In this document: positions 40,124 through 51,600 of the stretch, piece by piece | Layout: each line of letters opens with the position of its first letter | Numbering within the stretch: the stretch's first letter is position 1 | NCBI RefSeq assembly: GCF_000424685.1 | Contig: NZ_KE384224.1 | Span: forward strand, 542,276 to 606,275 | Reading direction: 5' to 3' | DNA from: Methylococcus capsulatus str. Texas = ATCC 19069 | GTDB taxonomy: Bacteria; Pseudomonadota; Gammaproteobacteria; Methylococcales; Methylococcaceae | DNA: 64,000 nt | Position numbers and translations under genes: made by a program | Notes under the pieces: generated by a model | What the model was told of the DNA's origin: nothing | Database searches by the model: none | Seen by the model: the letters and a program-made list of their open reading frames with translations, nothing else

Positions 40124-41142
40124 TCTACGAAAATTTGCTCCGCCCCCTGCTGTTCCGGCTGGATCCCGAAACCGCCCACGAACTGAGCCTGTCGGCCCTG
40201 CGGCTGGCGGCGAAGCTGGGGCCGGCCAATCCGTTGAAACAGTCCCTGCCCACCAGCCCACGCACCGTCATGGGACTGGAATTTCCCAACCCGATCGGTC
40301 TCGCCGCCGGCCTGGACAAGAACGGCGACTGCATCGACGGCCTGGCTGCGCTCGGCTTCGGCTTCCTCGAAATCGGGACGGTCACTCCACGCCCCCAACC
40401 CGGCAACCCCAGGCCCCGGCTGTTCCGTGTGCCCGAAGCCGGCGCCCTCGTCAACCGCATGGGCTTCAACAACTCGGGCGTAGCGCACCTCATCGCCCGA
40501 GTCCGGCAAACCCGCTACCGCGGCATCCTCGGCATCAACATCGGCAAGAACCTGACGACTCCGGTGGAACGAGCGCTGGACGATTACCGGGAGGGGCTGA
40601 AAGCGGTCTATCCGTATGCCCACTACGTCACCCTCAACGTCTCCTCCCCCAACACGCCGGGCCTGCGGAGCCTGCAATTCGGCGCCCTGCTCGATGAATT
40701 GCTGGACGGTCTGATGGGGGAACGCGAGGAGCTGACCGCACAACACGGCAAACGGGTGCCGCTGGCTCTCAAGGTCGCGCCGGACATGGATTCGCAGGAA
40801 ATCAAGGCGCTGGCCGGCGCTGTGGTCCGCCACGGGGTGGACGCGGTCATCGCCACCAATACCACGGCTTCGCGGGATGGTGTGGAGGGACTGGAGCACG
40901 CCGATGAGGCCGGCGGCCTGAGCGGCAAGCCGTTGTTCTTGCGTTCGACCGAGGTCGTCGCCCGGCTGGCCGATGCCCTCCAAGGCCGGGCGCCCATCAT
41001 CGCCTGCGGCGGCGTCTTTTCCGGCGCGGATGCGGTGGCGAAATTCGAAGCCGGCGCCAGTCTGGTGCAAGTCTATACCGGCTTCATCTACCGCGGCCCA
41101 GCCCTGTTGGCGGAAATCGGCCGAGCCGTCGCCGCACTATGA
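40120..41142 (+). CDS. pyrD: quinone-dependent dihydroorotate dehydrogenase (class 2)
   Basis: A 340-residue membrane-associated flavoprotein for the fourth step of pyrimidine synthesis. It has the class 2 N-terminal amphipathic helix ([23 protein letters not shown]), the FMN-site [22 protein letters not shown], the catalytic [11 protein letters not shown], and [12 protein letters not shown] near the C-terminus. ATG 40120 overlaps the mfnB stop by four bases; the conserved N-terminus starts there. Its presence within the cofactor cluster is unusual but fits an operon. Confidence 0.95.
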   Translation: MIYENLLRPLLFRLDPETAHELSLSALRLAAKLGPANPLKQSLPTSPRTVMGLEFPNPIGLAAGLDKNGDCIDGLAALGFGFLEIGTVTPRPQPGNPRPRLFRVPEAGALVNRMGFNNSGVAHLIARVRQTRYRGILGINIGKNLTTPVERALDDYREGLKAVYPYAHYVTLNVSSPNTPGLRSLQFGALLDELLDGLMGEREELTAQHGKRVPLALKVAPDMDSQEIKALAGAVVRHGVDAVIATNTTASRDGVEGLEHADEAGGLSGKPLFLRSTEVVARLADALQGRAPIIACGGVFSGADAVAKFEAGASLVQVYTGFIYRGPALLAEIGRAVAAL

Positions 41143-41498
41143 GCTACGTTGCACTTGCGACTCGACAATTCGAGGCCTTGACGGACTTCTACGGCAAGGC
41201 ACTCGGTTTCACGGTCTTGAAGCGATGGGATCGGCCGGACGGCCGCGGCTGTGTGTTCGACCTGAACGGGCTGAAACTGGAAATCCTGGATGCCGCCCGG
41301 GAAAAGGCGGCCTTGGAACTCGGTCCGGTCGGCGACCGAATCCATCTGGTGATCGAGGTCACCGACGTGGATGCCGCCCACCGCGCCCTCGCCATCCACG
41401 CGCCGCCTCCGATTACGACGAGTTGGGGGAGCCGAACGTTCAGCCTGCGCGATCCGGACGGCACCGCCGTGTGCTACCTGCAATGGGTCGCAGGCTGA
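41139..41498 (+). CDS. VOC (glyoxalase/bleomycin-resistance) family protein
   Basis: A 119-residue single-domain VOC protein with the two beta-alpha-beta-beta-beta modules: [40 protein letters not shown] and [17 protein letters not shown] to [16 protein letters not shown] Glu in LEIL and a His in RIHLVIEV sit where metal ligands commonly lie. The substrate cannot be told. Its ATG overlaps the pyrD stop (ATGA), so it is the last gene of the cluster. Confidence 0.82.
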   Translation: MSYVALATRQFEALTDFYGKALGFTVLKRWDRPDGRGCVFDLNGLKLEILDAAREKAALELGPVGDRIHLVIEVTDVDAAHRALAIHAPPPITTSWGSRTFSLRDPDGTAVCYLQWVAG

Positions 41499-41504
41499 GC
41501 CGGC

Positions 41505-42098
41505 TCAAGCCGTCGCCGCGCCCGTGTCGATGTCCTCGCCCCAGCGTCTGGCCCGGCCGACGTCGATGTCGAACAAATCCAGCACCCGGCACACCGTGTC
41601 GGTGACCATGTCGTCGATGGTCTGCGGCCGGGTATAGAACGCCGGCACCGGCGGCATGACGATCGCGCCGCATTCGGTCACGCTGAGCATGTTGCGCAGG
41701 TGGATGGCGTGCAGCGGGGTCTCACGCACCAGCAGCACCAGCCGCCGCCGCTCCTTCAATACCACGTCGGCGGCACGGGTCAGCAGGGTACTGGTCACGC
41801 CGGTGGCGATCTCGGCCAGCGTCCGCATGGAACATGGCAGAATCACCATACCGGCGGTCCGGAACGATCCGCTGGAAAGCGCCGCGCCTACGTCGTTCGC
41901 GCCATAGCTCACGCTGGCGAGACCGCGCAGCGCCGCGGCGCTCAGCTCCAGCTCGTGCGCCCGGGTCAGATCGGCGGCCCGGGACACCACCAGGTGCGTC
42001 TCGATCCCGGTCTCCTTCAGCAGCTCCAGCAGCCGCGCACCATAGATGATTCCCGTGGCACCGCTGATGCCGACGATGAGGCGTTGGGGTTGTGGCAT
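41505..42098 (-). CDS. ubiX: flavin prenyltransferase UbiX
   Basis: A 197-residue flavoprotein that makes prenylated FMN, the cofactor of UbiD decarboxylase in ubiquinone synthesis. Features: IVGISGATGIIYGARLLELL (FMN-binding start), ILPCSMRTLAEIATG, and RLVLLVRETPLHAIHLRNML. Length agrees with the family. It converges on the VOC gene, six bases apart. ubiD is not in this window. Confidence 0.94.
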   Translation of the reverse strand: MPQPQRLIVGISGATGIIYGARLLELLKETGIETHLVVSRAADLTRAHELELSAAALRGLASVSYGANDVGAALSSGSFRTAGMVILPCSMRTLAEIATGVTSTLLTRAADVVLKERRRLVLLVRETPLHAIHLRNMLSVTECGAIVMPPVPAFYTRPQTIDDMVTDTVCRVLDLFDIDVGRARRWGEDIDTGAATA

Positions 42099-42308
42099 GA
42101 CAGGCTGGCTTCCAATCAGTGTGTATCTCGATTGTATCCCGAGCCAATCTCCGATTCCCGCCCTTTGTTGGCGGCGCGGGCGGGGAAACCGGATTTTGCT
42201 AAACTGCCGCAGCCGCCTTGGATCGAGCCGACTTCATGCTCGAACAACAGCGGAGCCGAATTCCAGGAGTTATCGGCCACCCTGCGATCAACCACAGACT
42301 GCTCCCCC

Positions 42309-45300
42309 GTGATCGAATCCCTCATCCGCGCGGTCCTCCGGCAACGCCTCGTCGTGGTGATCCTGGGCTTGTGCCTGCTGGGCTTCGGGATCGACGCAAT
42401 GCAGGAACTGTCGGTGGATGCCTTCCCCGACGTGACCAACGTCCAGGTCCAGGTCGCGGCGGAGGCGCCGGGGCGCTCGCCCGAGGAGGTCGAGCGCTTC
42501 GTGACGGTGCCGCTGGAAATCGCGATGACCGGCCTGCCGGGCCTGACCGAGATGCGCTCGGTCAACCGCAACGCCCTGTCCCAGATCAACCTGGTGTTCA
42601 GCGACGACACCGACGTCTACTTCGCCCGCCAATTGGTGCTGGAGCGGCTGATCGAAGCGGCCGCCCAGTTGCCGGAAGGCATCACGCCGGTACTGGGGCC
42701 GGTGTCGACCGGCCTGGGCGAAGTCTACCAGTTCACCCTGGAGCGCCCGGACGACGGCGACCGTGTCCTGACCGAGCAGGAGCTGACCGAGCGCCGGACC
42801 ATTCAGGACTGGGTGGTCCGCCCCTTGTTGCGCGGCGTCCCCGGCGTCGCGGAAATCAACTCGATCGGCGGCTTCGAGCGGCAGTATCAGGTGCTCGCCA
42901 ACCCGGACCGGCTGCGGCACTACGGCATCTCGCTCAAGGACATCTACACGGCCCTGGCGCTCAACAACGCCAACAGCGGCGGCGGCAAGCTACCCCGCTA
43001 TGCCGAGCAGTACCTCATCCGCGGGCTGGGACTGATCGAAAGCATCGAGGACATCCGCAACATCGTGCTCAAGGAAAGCGGCGGCACGCCCGTGTTCATC
43101 CGCGACGTGGCCGAGGTGAAGATCGGTCACGCAGTCCGCTACGGGGCCGTCATCAAGAACGGGCAGACCGAGGCCGTGGGCGGCATCGTGATGATGCTCC
43201 GCGGCGGCAACGCCAAGCGCATCGTCACGGAGTTGAAGGAACGGATCCGTGAGATCAACGACAAGGGCATGCTGCCCGGCGGCCTGAAAATCGTGCCTTA
43301 CTACGACCGCACCACGCTGGTCGACGCTGCTGTCCACACCGTGACCAAGGTGCTGGTCGAAGGCATCACGCTGGTCGTCGTCATTCTGCTGCTCTACCTG
43401 GGCGACGTCCGCTCCAGCCTGATCGTGGTGGCAACCCTGGTGGTCACGCCGCTGGCGACCTTCATCGTCATGAACCGCTACGGCATTTCGGCCAACCTGA
43501 TGTCGCTGGGTGGGCTGGCGATTGCCATCGGCATCATGGTCGACGGTTCGGTGGTGGTCGTGGAAAACACCTTCCGCCACTTGGGCGAAATGAAGGACTC
43601 CGGGGAAACCAAGCTGCAGGTGGTGCTGCGCGCCGCCGCCGAGGTCGGCACGCCGGTATTGTTCGGGGTCGGCATCATCTGCCTGGTGTTCCTGCCGCTG
43701 ATGACCATGACCGGCCTGGAAGGGAAGCTGTTCGCCCCGCTGGCCTACACCATCGCCATCGCGCTGTTCATTTCGCTCATCGTATCGCTGACCCTCTCGC
43801 CGGTGCTGTGCGCCTACCTGCTCAAAGGCGGGGCCGAGCGCGACACCCGTATCATCGCGGCGATGAAGCGCCCCTACCTCGCCCTGCTGCGGGTTGCGCT
43901 CGGCCGGCCGCGGACGGTGGTCGCCCTGGCCCTGGCCCTGCTGGCCTCGAGCCTTGCGCTGTTCCCCTTGCTGGGCACCTCGTTCGTTCCCGAGATGAAG
44001 GAAGGTTCGATCGTCACCGGCATCAACCGGGCCCCCAGCATGTCGCTGGACGAGTCGATCGAAATGGAGACCGAGGCGATGCGGCTGGTCATGCAGGTCC
44101 CGGGCGTCGAACGCGCCGTTTCCCAGCTCGGCCGCAGCCAGAACCCCACCGACACCCAGCCGGAGAACGAATCCACCCCCATCCTCACCCTCAAGCCGGT
44201 GGACCAGTTGCCGCGCGGCTGGGACCAGGACGACGTGATGGAGGCGCTGGCCGAGAAGCTCAAGGTGCTGCCGGGCGTTCAGGTCGTGATGGCCCAGCCG
44301 ATCTCGGACCGGGTCGACGAGATGGTGACCGGCGTGCGGTCCGACATCGCCATCAAGATCTTCGGCGATGAACTCGAGACGTTGAAACGCAAGGGCGAGG
44401 AAATCATCCGGGTGCTCAACTCGATCCGGGGTTCGGCGGACATCCGGATGGAGCGGGTCAGCGGCCAGCAGTACCTCACCATCGACATCGACCGCTGGGC
44501 CATCGCCCGCCACGGAATCAACGTGCAGGACATCAACGACATCATCGAAACCGCGATCGGCGGGCGCGAGGCAACCCAGATCTACGAAGGTGAGCGACGC
44601 TTCCCGGCGGTGGTGCGATTCCCCGCCGACTTCCGAGACAGTGTGGAAGCCATCGGTAAGATCCTGCTGCGCTCCCATCATGGTGCGCTGGTGCCGCTGG
44701 AACACCTGGCCGAAATCCGGCTGACCGATGGCCCGGCCCAGATCAGCCGGGAAATGGCCAAGCGCCGCCTGGTGATCGGCGCCAACGTGCGCGGCCGCGA
44801 CCTGGGTGGTTTCGTGGCCGAACTGCAAAAGGCCGTCGGCGAAAAGGTCAAGCTGCCCGAGGGTTATTACCTCGAGTGGGGCGGCCAGTTCGAGAACCTG
44901 GAGCGCGCCATGAATCGCCTGCTCGTCATCGTTCCGGTCACCATCGCGGCGATCTTTTTCCTGCTGTTCCTGCTGTTCGATTCGCTGCGATTCGCCAGCC
45001 TCATCATTCTGGTCCTCCCCTTCGCCTCCATGGGTGGGATTTTTTCCCTGTTCGCCTCTGGCGAATATCTGTCGGTGCCCGCTTCGGTCGGCTTCATCAC
45101 GCTCTGGGGTATCGCGGTGCTGAATGGCGTCGTCCTGGTCTCCTACATACGGAGTCTGCGCGAAACCGGCCTCGATCGCGAAGCCGCCATAGTCGAAGGC
45201 TGCAAGCAGCGTTTCCGGCCGGTCATGATGACCGCCACCGTCGCCATGCTGGGCCTGGTGCCGTTCCTGTTCGCCACCGGCCCCGGTTCGGAAGTCCAGC

Positions 45301-45407
45301 GGCCGCTGGCCATCGTCGTGATCGGCGGCCTCATCACCTCGACGCTGCTGACCTTGGTGGTATTGCCGACCCTGTACCGGTGGTTCGACGATCGCGCCTC
45401 GTCCTGA
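42309..45407 (+). CDS. heavy-metal-efflux-type RND permease (CusA/CzcA-like)
   Basis: A 1032-residue inner-membrane proton-driven pump. It has the RND layout: a first helix (VVVILGLCLLGFGIDAM), a large periplasmic loop (DAFPDVTNVQVQVAAEAPG), a block of helices with IAIGIMVDGSVVVVEN (conserved Asp/Glu of the HME subfamily), a second large loop and a final helix block ending VLPTLYRWF. The start is GTG 42309, just before the conserved N-terminus. No membrane-fusion or outer-membrane partner gene lies beside it, which is unusual for this family, so it must use partners from elsewhere. Substrate (Cu, Ag, Co/Zn/Cd) cannot be decided. Confidence 0.88.
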   Translation: MIESLIRAVLRQRLVVVILGLCLLGFGIDAMQELSVDAFPDVTNVQVQVAAEAPGRSPEEVERFVTVPLEIAMTGLPGLTEMRSVNRNALSQINLVFSDDTDVYFARQLVLERLIEAAAQLPEGITPVLGPVSTGLGEVYQFTLERPDDGDRVLTEQELTERRTIQDWVVRPLLRGVPGVAEINSIGGFERQYQVLANPDRLRHYGISLKDIYTALALNNANSGGGKLPRYAEQYLIRGLGLIESIEDIRNIVLKESGGTPVFIRDVAEVKIGHAVRYGAVIKNGQTEAVGGIVMMLRGGNAKRIVTELKERIREINDKGMLPGGLKIVPYYDRTTLVDAAVHTVTKVLVEGITLVVVILLLYLGDVRSSLIVVATLVVTPLATFIVMNRYGISANLMSLGGLAIAIGIMVDGSVVVVENTFRHLGEMKDSGETKLQVVLRAAAEVGTPVLFGVGIICLVFLPLMTMTGLEGKLFAPLAYTIAIALFISLIVSLTLSPVLCAYLLKGGAERDTRIIAAMKRPYLALLRVALGRPRTVVALALALLASSLALFPLLGTSFVPEMKEGSIVTGINRAPSMSLDESIEMETEAMRLVMQVPGVERAVSQLGRSQNPTDTQPENESTPILTLKPVDQLPRGWDQDDVMEALAEKLKVLPGVQVVMAQPISDRVDEMVTGVRSDIAIKIFGDELETLKRKGEEIIRVLNSIRGSADIRMERVSGQQYLTIDIDRWAIARHGINVQDINDIIETAIGGREATQIYEGERRFPAVVRFPADFRDSVEAIGKILLRSHHGALVPLEHLAEIRLTDGPAQISREMAKRRLVIGANVRGRDLGGFVAELQKAVGEKVKLPEGYYLEWGGQFENLERAMNRLLVIVPVTIAAIFFLLFLLFDSLRFASLIILVLPFASMGGIFSLFASGEYLSVPASVGFITLWGIAVLNGVVLVSYIRSLRETGLDREAAIVEGCKQRFRPVMMTATVAMLGLVPFLFATGPGSEVQRPLAIVVIGGLITSTLLTLVVLPTLYRWFDDRASS

Positions 45408-45653
45408 CCCCTGCCAGAATTTCGGAGGGCTCCGGTAGCATTTTGTAACTCTTCTTGTTTCTCCGAATCCCCCTTTGTCCAGGGGCTGCCGGCTCCTATG
45501 CCGTATGCCCTTGAATTCCTCCTCATTCTTGGTACGTTGAATTTCGAGGCAGCCATTCTTCGCTGCATTCACGTCCCGACGTTCCGCCCTCTGGCAGCGT
45601 CATTCCCATTGCCCGAATCCTGGGCAGTTATTTTTCTAGGAGGAAAATGCCCT

Positions 45654-48600
45654 ATGCGTACCGAAACCGTTCAGCCGATCGCCGTCATCGGTATGGCCTG
45701 TCGCTACCCCGGCGCCGGAAACCTGTTGCAACTGTGGGAAAACATACTCAGCCGCCGGCAACAGTTCCGCGAAATACCCAACGTGCGATTGCCGCTCACC
45801 GACTATTACGACCCCGACCCCGCAGCGCCCGACAAGACCTATGGACGCAAAGCCGCCGTCCTTGACGGCTTCGAGTTCGACCCCGGCACTTATCGCATCC
45901 CCAAATCGACGTTCGAGGCCACGGATATCGTCCATTGGCTTTCCCTAGCCACGGCCCTGGAGGCGCTGAACCATGCCCGCGTCCGCCCCGACGCCCTTCC
46001 GAAGGACACCGCCGGCGCGATCATCGGCAACACCCTGACGGGCGAGGAGACCCGCGCCGGCACGATGCGCCTGCGCTGGCCTTTCGTCCGCAAGGTGCTG
46101 CGAAAAACGGCGCAGGCGCGCGGACTCTCCGAAGACCTGATGCAGGAATTCGAAACCGCGATGGAAGACGTCTACAAATCGGTGTTCCCGGCGGCCAGCG
46201 AAGACACGCTGGCCGGCGGCCTGGCCAATACCATCGCCGGCCGCATCTGCAATTACCTCGACTGGCACGGCGGCGGTTACATCGTCGACGGCGCCTGCTC
46301 ATCCTCGCTGCTGGCGGTGGCCACCGCCGCCGATTACCTGCAGCAGGGCAAAATGGACCTGGCGATCGCCGGCGGCGTCGACGTGAGCCTCGACACGCTC
46401 GAACTGATCGGCTTCGCCAAAGCCACCGCCCTCACCCGCGATGAAATGCGGGTCTACGACAGGCGCGGCAAGGGATTCATTCCCGGCGAGGGCTGCGGCA
46501 TGGTAGTGCTGAAACGGCTGGAGGACGCCCGCCGGGACGGCGACACGGTCTATGCGGTATTGCGCGGCTGGGGCGTGTCATCCGACGGCCGCGGCGGCAT
46601 CACCGCGCCCAGCGCGAAGGGCCAGAGCCTGGCGCTGCTGCGCGCCTACCGGGCCGCGGGTTATGCCCCACAGACGCTGGCATTCGTGGAAGGTCACGGC
46701 ACCGGCACCGCCGTCGGCGATCGTACCGAGCTCGAAGGCGTGGCCGGCGCACTGGCCGCATACGGAGCGGTCGAGGACCATTCGGTCGGCATGACCTCGT
46801 TCAAGTCGATCGTCGGTCACACCAAAGCGGCGGCCGGCATCGGCGGATTCATCAAGGCGGTCCTGGCGGTCAACCGGCGTGTGGTGCCACCCACCGCCGG
46901 CTGTACCGAGCCGCACCCCAGCTTCGCGGAATCGGCGCGCGGGCTTTACCCGGTGCTGGACGGACAGCTCAGGGAGCCCAACGAGTGCCTGCGCGCCGGC
47001 GTGTCTGCCATGGGGTTCGGCGGGATCAACTGCCACGTCACGCTGGAAAGCGGTGACCCGCCGTCCCCGGAACTCGAACCTTCCTTGCCGGAGCGGGTGC
47101 TGCTGGCCAGCCGTCAGCACACGGAAGTTTTCCCCTTCTCGGCCGCTGATCCGCACTCGCTGCGTCAGGCCGTGTGTGAATTCCGCCGGCAGATCGAGGG
47201 AATGGCGGTCGGGGAGTTGGTGGATGCGGCCGCCCGGGCAGCGACTCTCGCCGGCGACCATCCCTGGCGGGCGGCTGTGGTCGCCGGTTCGGTCGAGGAG
47301 CTCGAATCCCGGCTCGAACTGCTGGAGCGGCAGCTGGAGCAAGAAACCCCGGCAGTGACCAGCCTGTGGCAAGGGGATCAGGTCTGGATCGGACATGCCA
47401 TCTCGCCGCAGCGAGTCGGGTTCCTGTTTCCGGGCCAGGGCTCCCAGCAGATCGGGATGGGCCGCAGTCTGGTCGAGCGTTTCGAATGGGCGCGGGACAC
47501 CGTCACACGCTCGGATGCCGAAGCCGCGACCTTGCGTCTGGAGGACCCGGACGGCCGCTTGAGTCGGCTGTACCTCCGCTCCACTGAGCGTGATCCGGCG
47601 AAAAAGCTTGAACCGGCCTGGATGGCTGCGCTGACCGCCACCGAAAATGCCCAGCCTGCGATCTGCACCGCCTCCCTGCTGTGGCAACAGCGGCTGGAAT
47701 CGCTCGGCATCCTTCCTTCCGTGGTGGGCGGACACAGTCTGGGCGAACTCACTGCGCTGGCCGCGGCCGGCGCGTACGACGCATCCACGCTCATCCGTTT
47801 GGCCACGCTACGGGGGCTCGTCATGGCGGCTCCGGAAGGCGAGGCGGGCGCGATGGGCGTGCTGGCCTGCGACGCCGCGACCACCGAGGCGATCCTGGCC
47901 CGCGAAGACCACGGCTATTGCGCGATCGCCAACATCAACTCACCGTCGCAGACCGTCATTTCGGGTGAGCGGGCGGCGGTTGCCCGTGCCGTCGAGCTGG
48001 CGAATGCCGACGGCATCCGCGCCAGCCTGCTGCCGGTATCCAATGCCTTCCATTCGAGGCTGGTCGAAAGCGCGGCGGAAGACTTCCGACGCAACGCGGA
48101 CGTCCCCGAGCGCGCCGGTGAGCTGATCGTCCGGGTGTTCTCCAGCATCGACGGCAGCGAAATCGCCTCCGGCGTGGATCTGCGCGCCCACCTGTCCCGC
48201 CAGATCGTATCGCCGGTGAATTTCACCCGTCTGCTGGAAGCGATGTCGGAACATTGCGACTGGCTGGTGGAAGTCGGCCCCGGTCGGGTACTGTCCGGAC
48301 TGGCGCAAAGCCATGGCAACGGCCGCGTGCGCCCCTGCCTGCCGGTCGAAGGAAGGCCAGGACGCGACGCCGATTTCAATGCAGTGGTAGCCGAAGCCCA
48401 TGTCCGCGGGCTCGCCCTGCGCTGGGAACGCTTGTACGAAAACCGGCTGGTCCGGCCCTTCGTGCCCGCCTCCGCACGCAAGTTCTATGTCGCCCCGTGC
48501 GAACGTGAACTCAGTGCCGTCCCCATGGTCGACGGCAACCGGACCGTCCTCAGAGACGGCGCGCTGCGCCGGACCGGCGAACGAACGGCCTCCGATCTGG

Positions 48601-51600
48601 CCCAGCTGTCGGAGACGCTGACGGCGGCCTTCCGTGATGCCGTTCATGCCGATCACGCCACCGTGTTGTTGTTCGAGCAGAGCGAGCAGTCCTTGCGGGT
48701 GGTCCTGCCTTTCGACATGTTCGCCAACCGGCTGAGCGCCGCCGACGGCATCTTCGCCGACGTGCTCCGTTCCGGGGCGCCGGAGGCCATCGAAATCCTC
48801 GGGGAAGATCCCCGCGTCCAGGCCGAGCTCGAGACCCTTGGCGTCCCGCCTTCCTGGACCGCGCTGTACGTGCCATTCCCCAGCGGTGCCGGCCACCCGC
48901 TCGGGCTGGTTCGCGTCGCCCGACGACCGGGGGAGCCTTTCACGCCCATGGACGCGGAAATTCTGGCGGAACTCGCAGCGATCGCCGCACCCGGCCTGAT
49001 CCAGGCCTACCTGGCCGAACGCGCCCGTGAGCTGGATGGCATCGAGACGATGCTGCACCGTGTGGTAGCTGGGGAAACGGTGGACCCACACCCGGAGGCG
49101 ATCATCGGCAACCTGGTGGAATCGGCCAAGGACAGCCTCGGGGCCGAATACGGCGCGCTCCTGCTGCACGATCGTGATACCGCCATGCTCTATCCCGCCT
49201 TCGGCGCTGCGGCCGAAAAGCTGGGCCTGAGCGCGGAGCGCGGCATTCCTGGGGAAGTTTTCACCACCCGGCGCTCACTGCATCTGGCCAATGCCCACGC
49301 CGACCCCCGTTTCGAGCCCACGCTCGACCGACTGGCCGGCGTCAGAACGCGCGCGGTGGACTGCGTACCCGTCCTCACCATGCAGCATCTGCCCCTGGGC
49401 GTGCTGCTGCTGATCAACCGCCGGTTTCCGGGCAACCGGGACTACCTGACCGAGCTGGGCCTGAGAATCGGAGCCCTGCTCGCCAACCGTCCGTTACTCG
49501 ATCGCATGCGGTCCATTTCGCAGAACCTCAAGGGCGAATTCTTCGCCGACGTCCGGCCCGCCATCATCGAGCACCGGCCTGAACCGGCGGCCGCCGCTCC
49601 GGCATCCGCAGGCACGACGTCCGCCTCGGCGCGCGACGTGGTGTTGGCGCTGCTGGCCGAACGTACCGGCTTCGCGATCGACACGTTGAAGGACGAGGCC
49701 CGCCTGATCGATGACCTGAACCTGGACTCGATCAAGATCGGCACCTTGCTCGGCGATGCCGCCATCCGCCTGGGGGTGCAGGGAACGATCGATCCGATGC
49801 ACCTGCACGCCGACACCGTCGGTAGCGTCATCGCCGCTTTCGACGCCGCCGCGCCGACACCTCCCGTGGCCTCTCTCCAGCCGGTCCCGGCGATGGACCT
49901 GGTGCTCGACCTGGTTGCCGAGCGCACCGGGTTCAGCCGCGACTGCCTGGCACCGGACCAGCGACTACTGGATGACCTCAACATCGACTCGATCAAAGCA
50001 GGCGCGCTGCTGGGCGATTTGATCCTGGCCACGGGCACCCAGGACCGGATCGACGCCGCGTCGCTGGCCAACGCGACCCTGGAAGAAATCGCCGCGGCGC
50101 TCCAGACGGCGACCGGCGGAGAGGCCGCCCGTTCCAAGCCGGCTGCGGCAATCGCCAAGGCACCCGCCAGACGCCTGCACTGGGTCCGGGCATTCCGCCA
50201 GTCGAGAGTGGCCGCCCCGCTCGTTTCGCCTTGTGACGCACCGGAACCACCGGCCGGCGAATGTCTGGTCGTGCTCCCCCTCGCCGGCGCCCCGTTTGCA
50301 GAGCATCTGGGGCGACGCCTTGCGGCCCGGACGGTGAACGCAGGCGATCTGGAACGGGCCCAGCTCCCTGAAGACACGCAACGGCTGGTGATCGTACTGT
50401 CGGATGACGATGCGCCGCGCGCCGGTTCGGTCGCCGACGCCGGGGTCGACGAACTGGCCGTCGTTCACAGACTCGCCCGACAGACTCCCGCCCTCTGGCG
50501 GAACCTGAACGGCATCTTCTTCCTCCAGCGCAGCGGCCGAAGGGGGCTGCCGGGTGGGCGAACGGTCAGCGCCTGGTCGTTCGCCGCCAGCCTTTCGCTG
50601 GAACGGCCGGAACTCGAAGTCGGCGTGATCGATTTCGACCCGGCTCTGACCGCGGATTTCGTCGCGGACCGGGTGGCGGCGGAACTGTCCGGCCAGCCCG
50701 GCTACAAGGCGGTGGAATACGATGGCGAGGGCAAGCGCTGGAGCCGCTGCATCGAGCGGATCGAACCCGAAGACTGCACCCCGCGCTCGATCGAATGGTC
50801 GGCCGAAGATGTAGTGCTGGTCACTGGCGGCGGCAAGGGCATCACCGCCGAATGCGCCCTGGCTTTCGCCCTCGAGACCGGTGTCCGGCTCGCCCTCATC
50901 GGACGCTCGCCGGCACCGCAGCCGGGCGAATCCGGTGAACTCGCGGCGACCCTCCGGCGCTTCGCCGAAGCGGGTGTCGACTGCCGCTACTACGCCGCCG
51001 ACGTCGCCGACCTCCAGGCGATGGAACGGGCGATCACCACCATCCACAGCGAAATGGGGCCGGTGACCGGGGTGATACACGGCGCCGGGACCAACACCCC
51101 GCGGCCGGTGACCGAGGTGTCGGCCGAACAGGCCCGACGCGAAATCGCACCCAAGCTGAAAGGCGCCGAGAACCTGCTGGCCCTGTTCGGGAACCGTCCG
51201 CCCAAACTGTTCGCGGCACTGACGTCGATCATCGGCGTCACCGGCATGATGAACAATGTCTGGTATGCCTATTCGAACGAGGCGGTGGCGCGGCTGCTGG
51301 ACGGATTCGCGCAGGCGCACCCGGAAACGGCGGTGGTCTGCCACGCGTTCAGCGTATGGGACGAAGTCGGCATGGGCGTGAAACTCGGTAGCGTCCGCCA
51401 TCTGGGCCAGTTGGGCATCGACGCGATTCCGGTCGCCGAGGGCGTGCGCCAGTTCCTACGCTGGATGCGCACGGCGCCGCCGACGCGGGAAGTGATCGTG
51501 GCCGCCAGCGCCGACGGTCTCGCCACCTGGGTCCGTCCTCCGGTGACCGAGGTATCCCCCCCGGCCGGCCGCTTCCTCGGCGAAGTGCAACGCTTCGAGC

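Noticed and set aside
41700..42308. Upstream in-frame extension of the RND permease
   Set aside because: It runs antisense through ubiX; the conserved RND N-terminus begins at GTG 42309.
42990..45572. 860-codon minus-strand open frame opposite the RND permease
   Set aside because: Its composition is rich in His, Asp, Gln and Gly with no domain, as expected for the complement of a GC-rich membrane protein gene.
45498..45653. Upstream in-frame extension of the polyketide synthase
   Set aside because: The strong AGGAGG at 45638-45643 and the KS start (PIAVIGMACRYPG) favour ATG 45654; the extension has no similarity.
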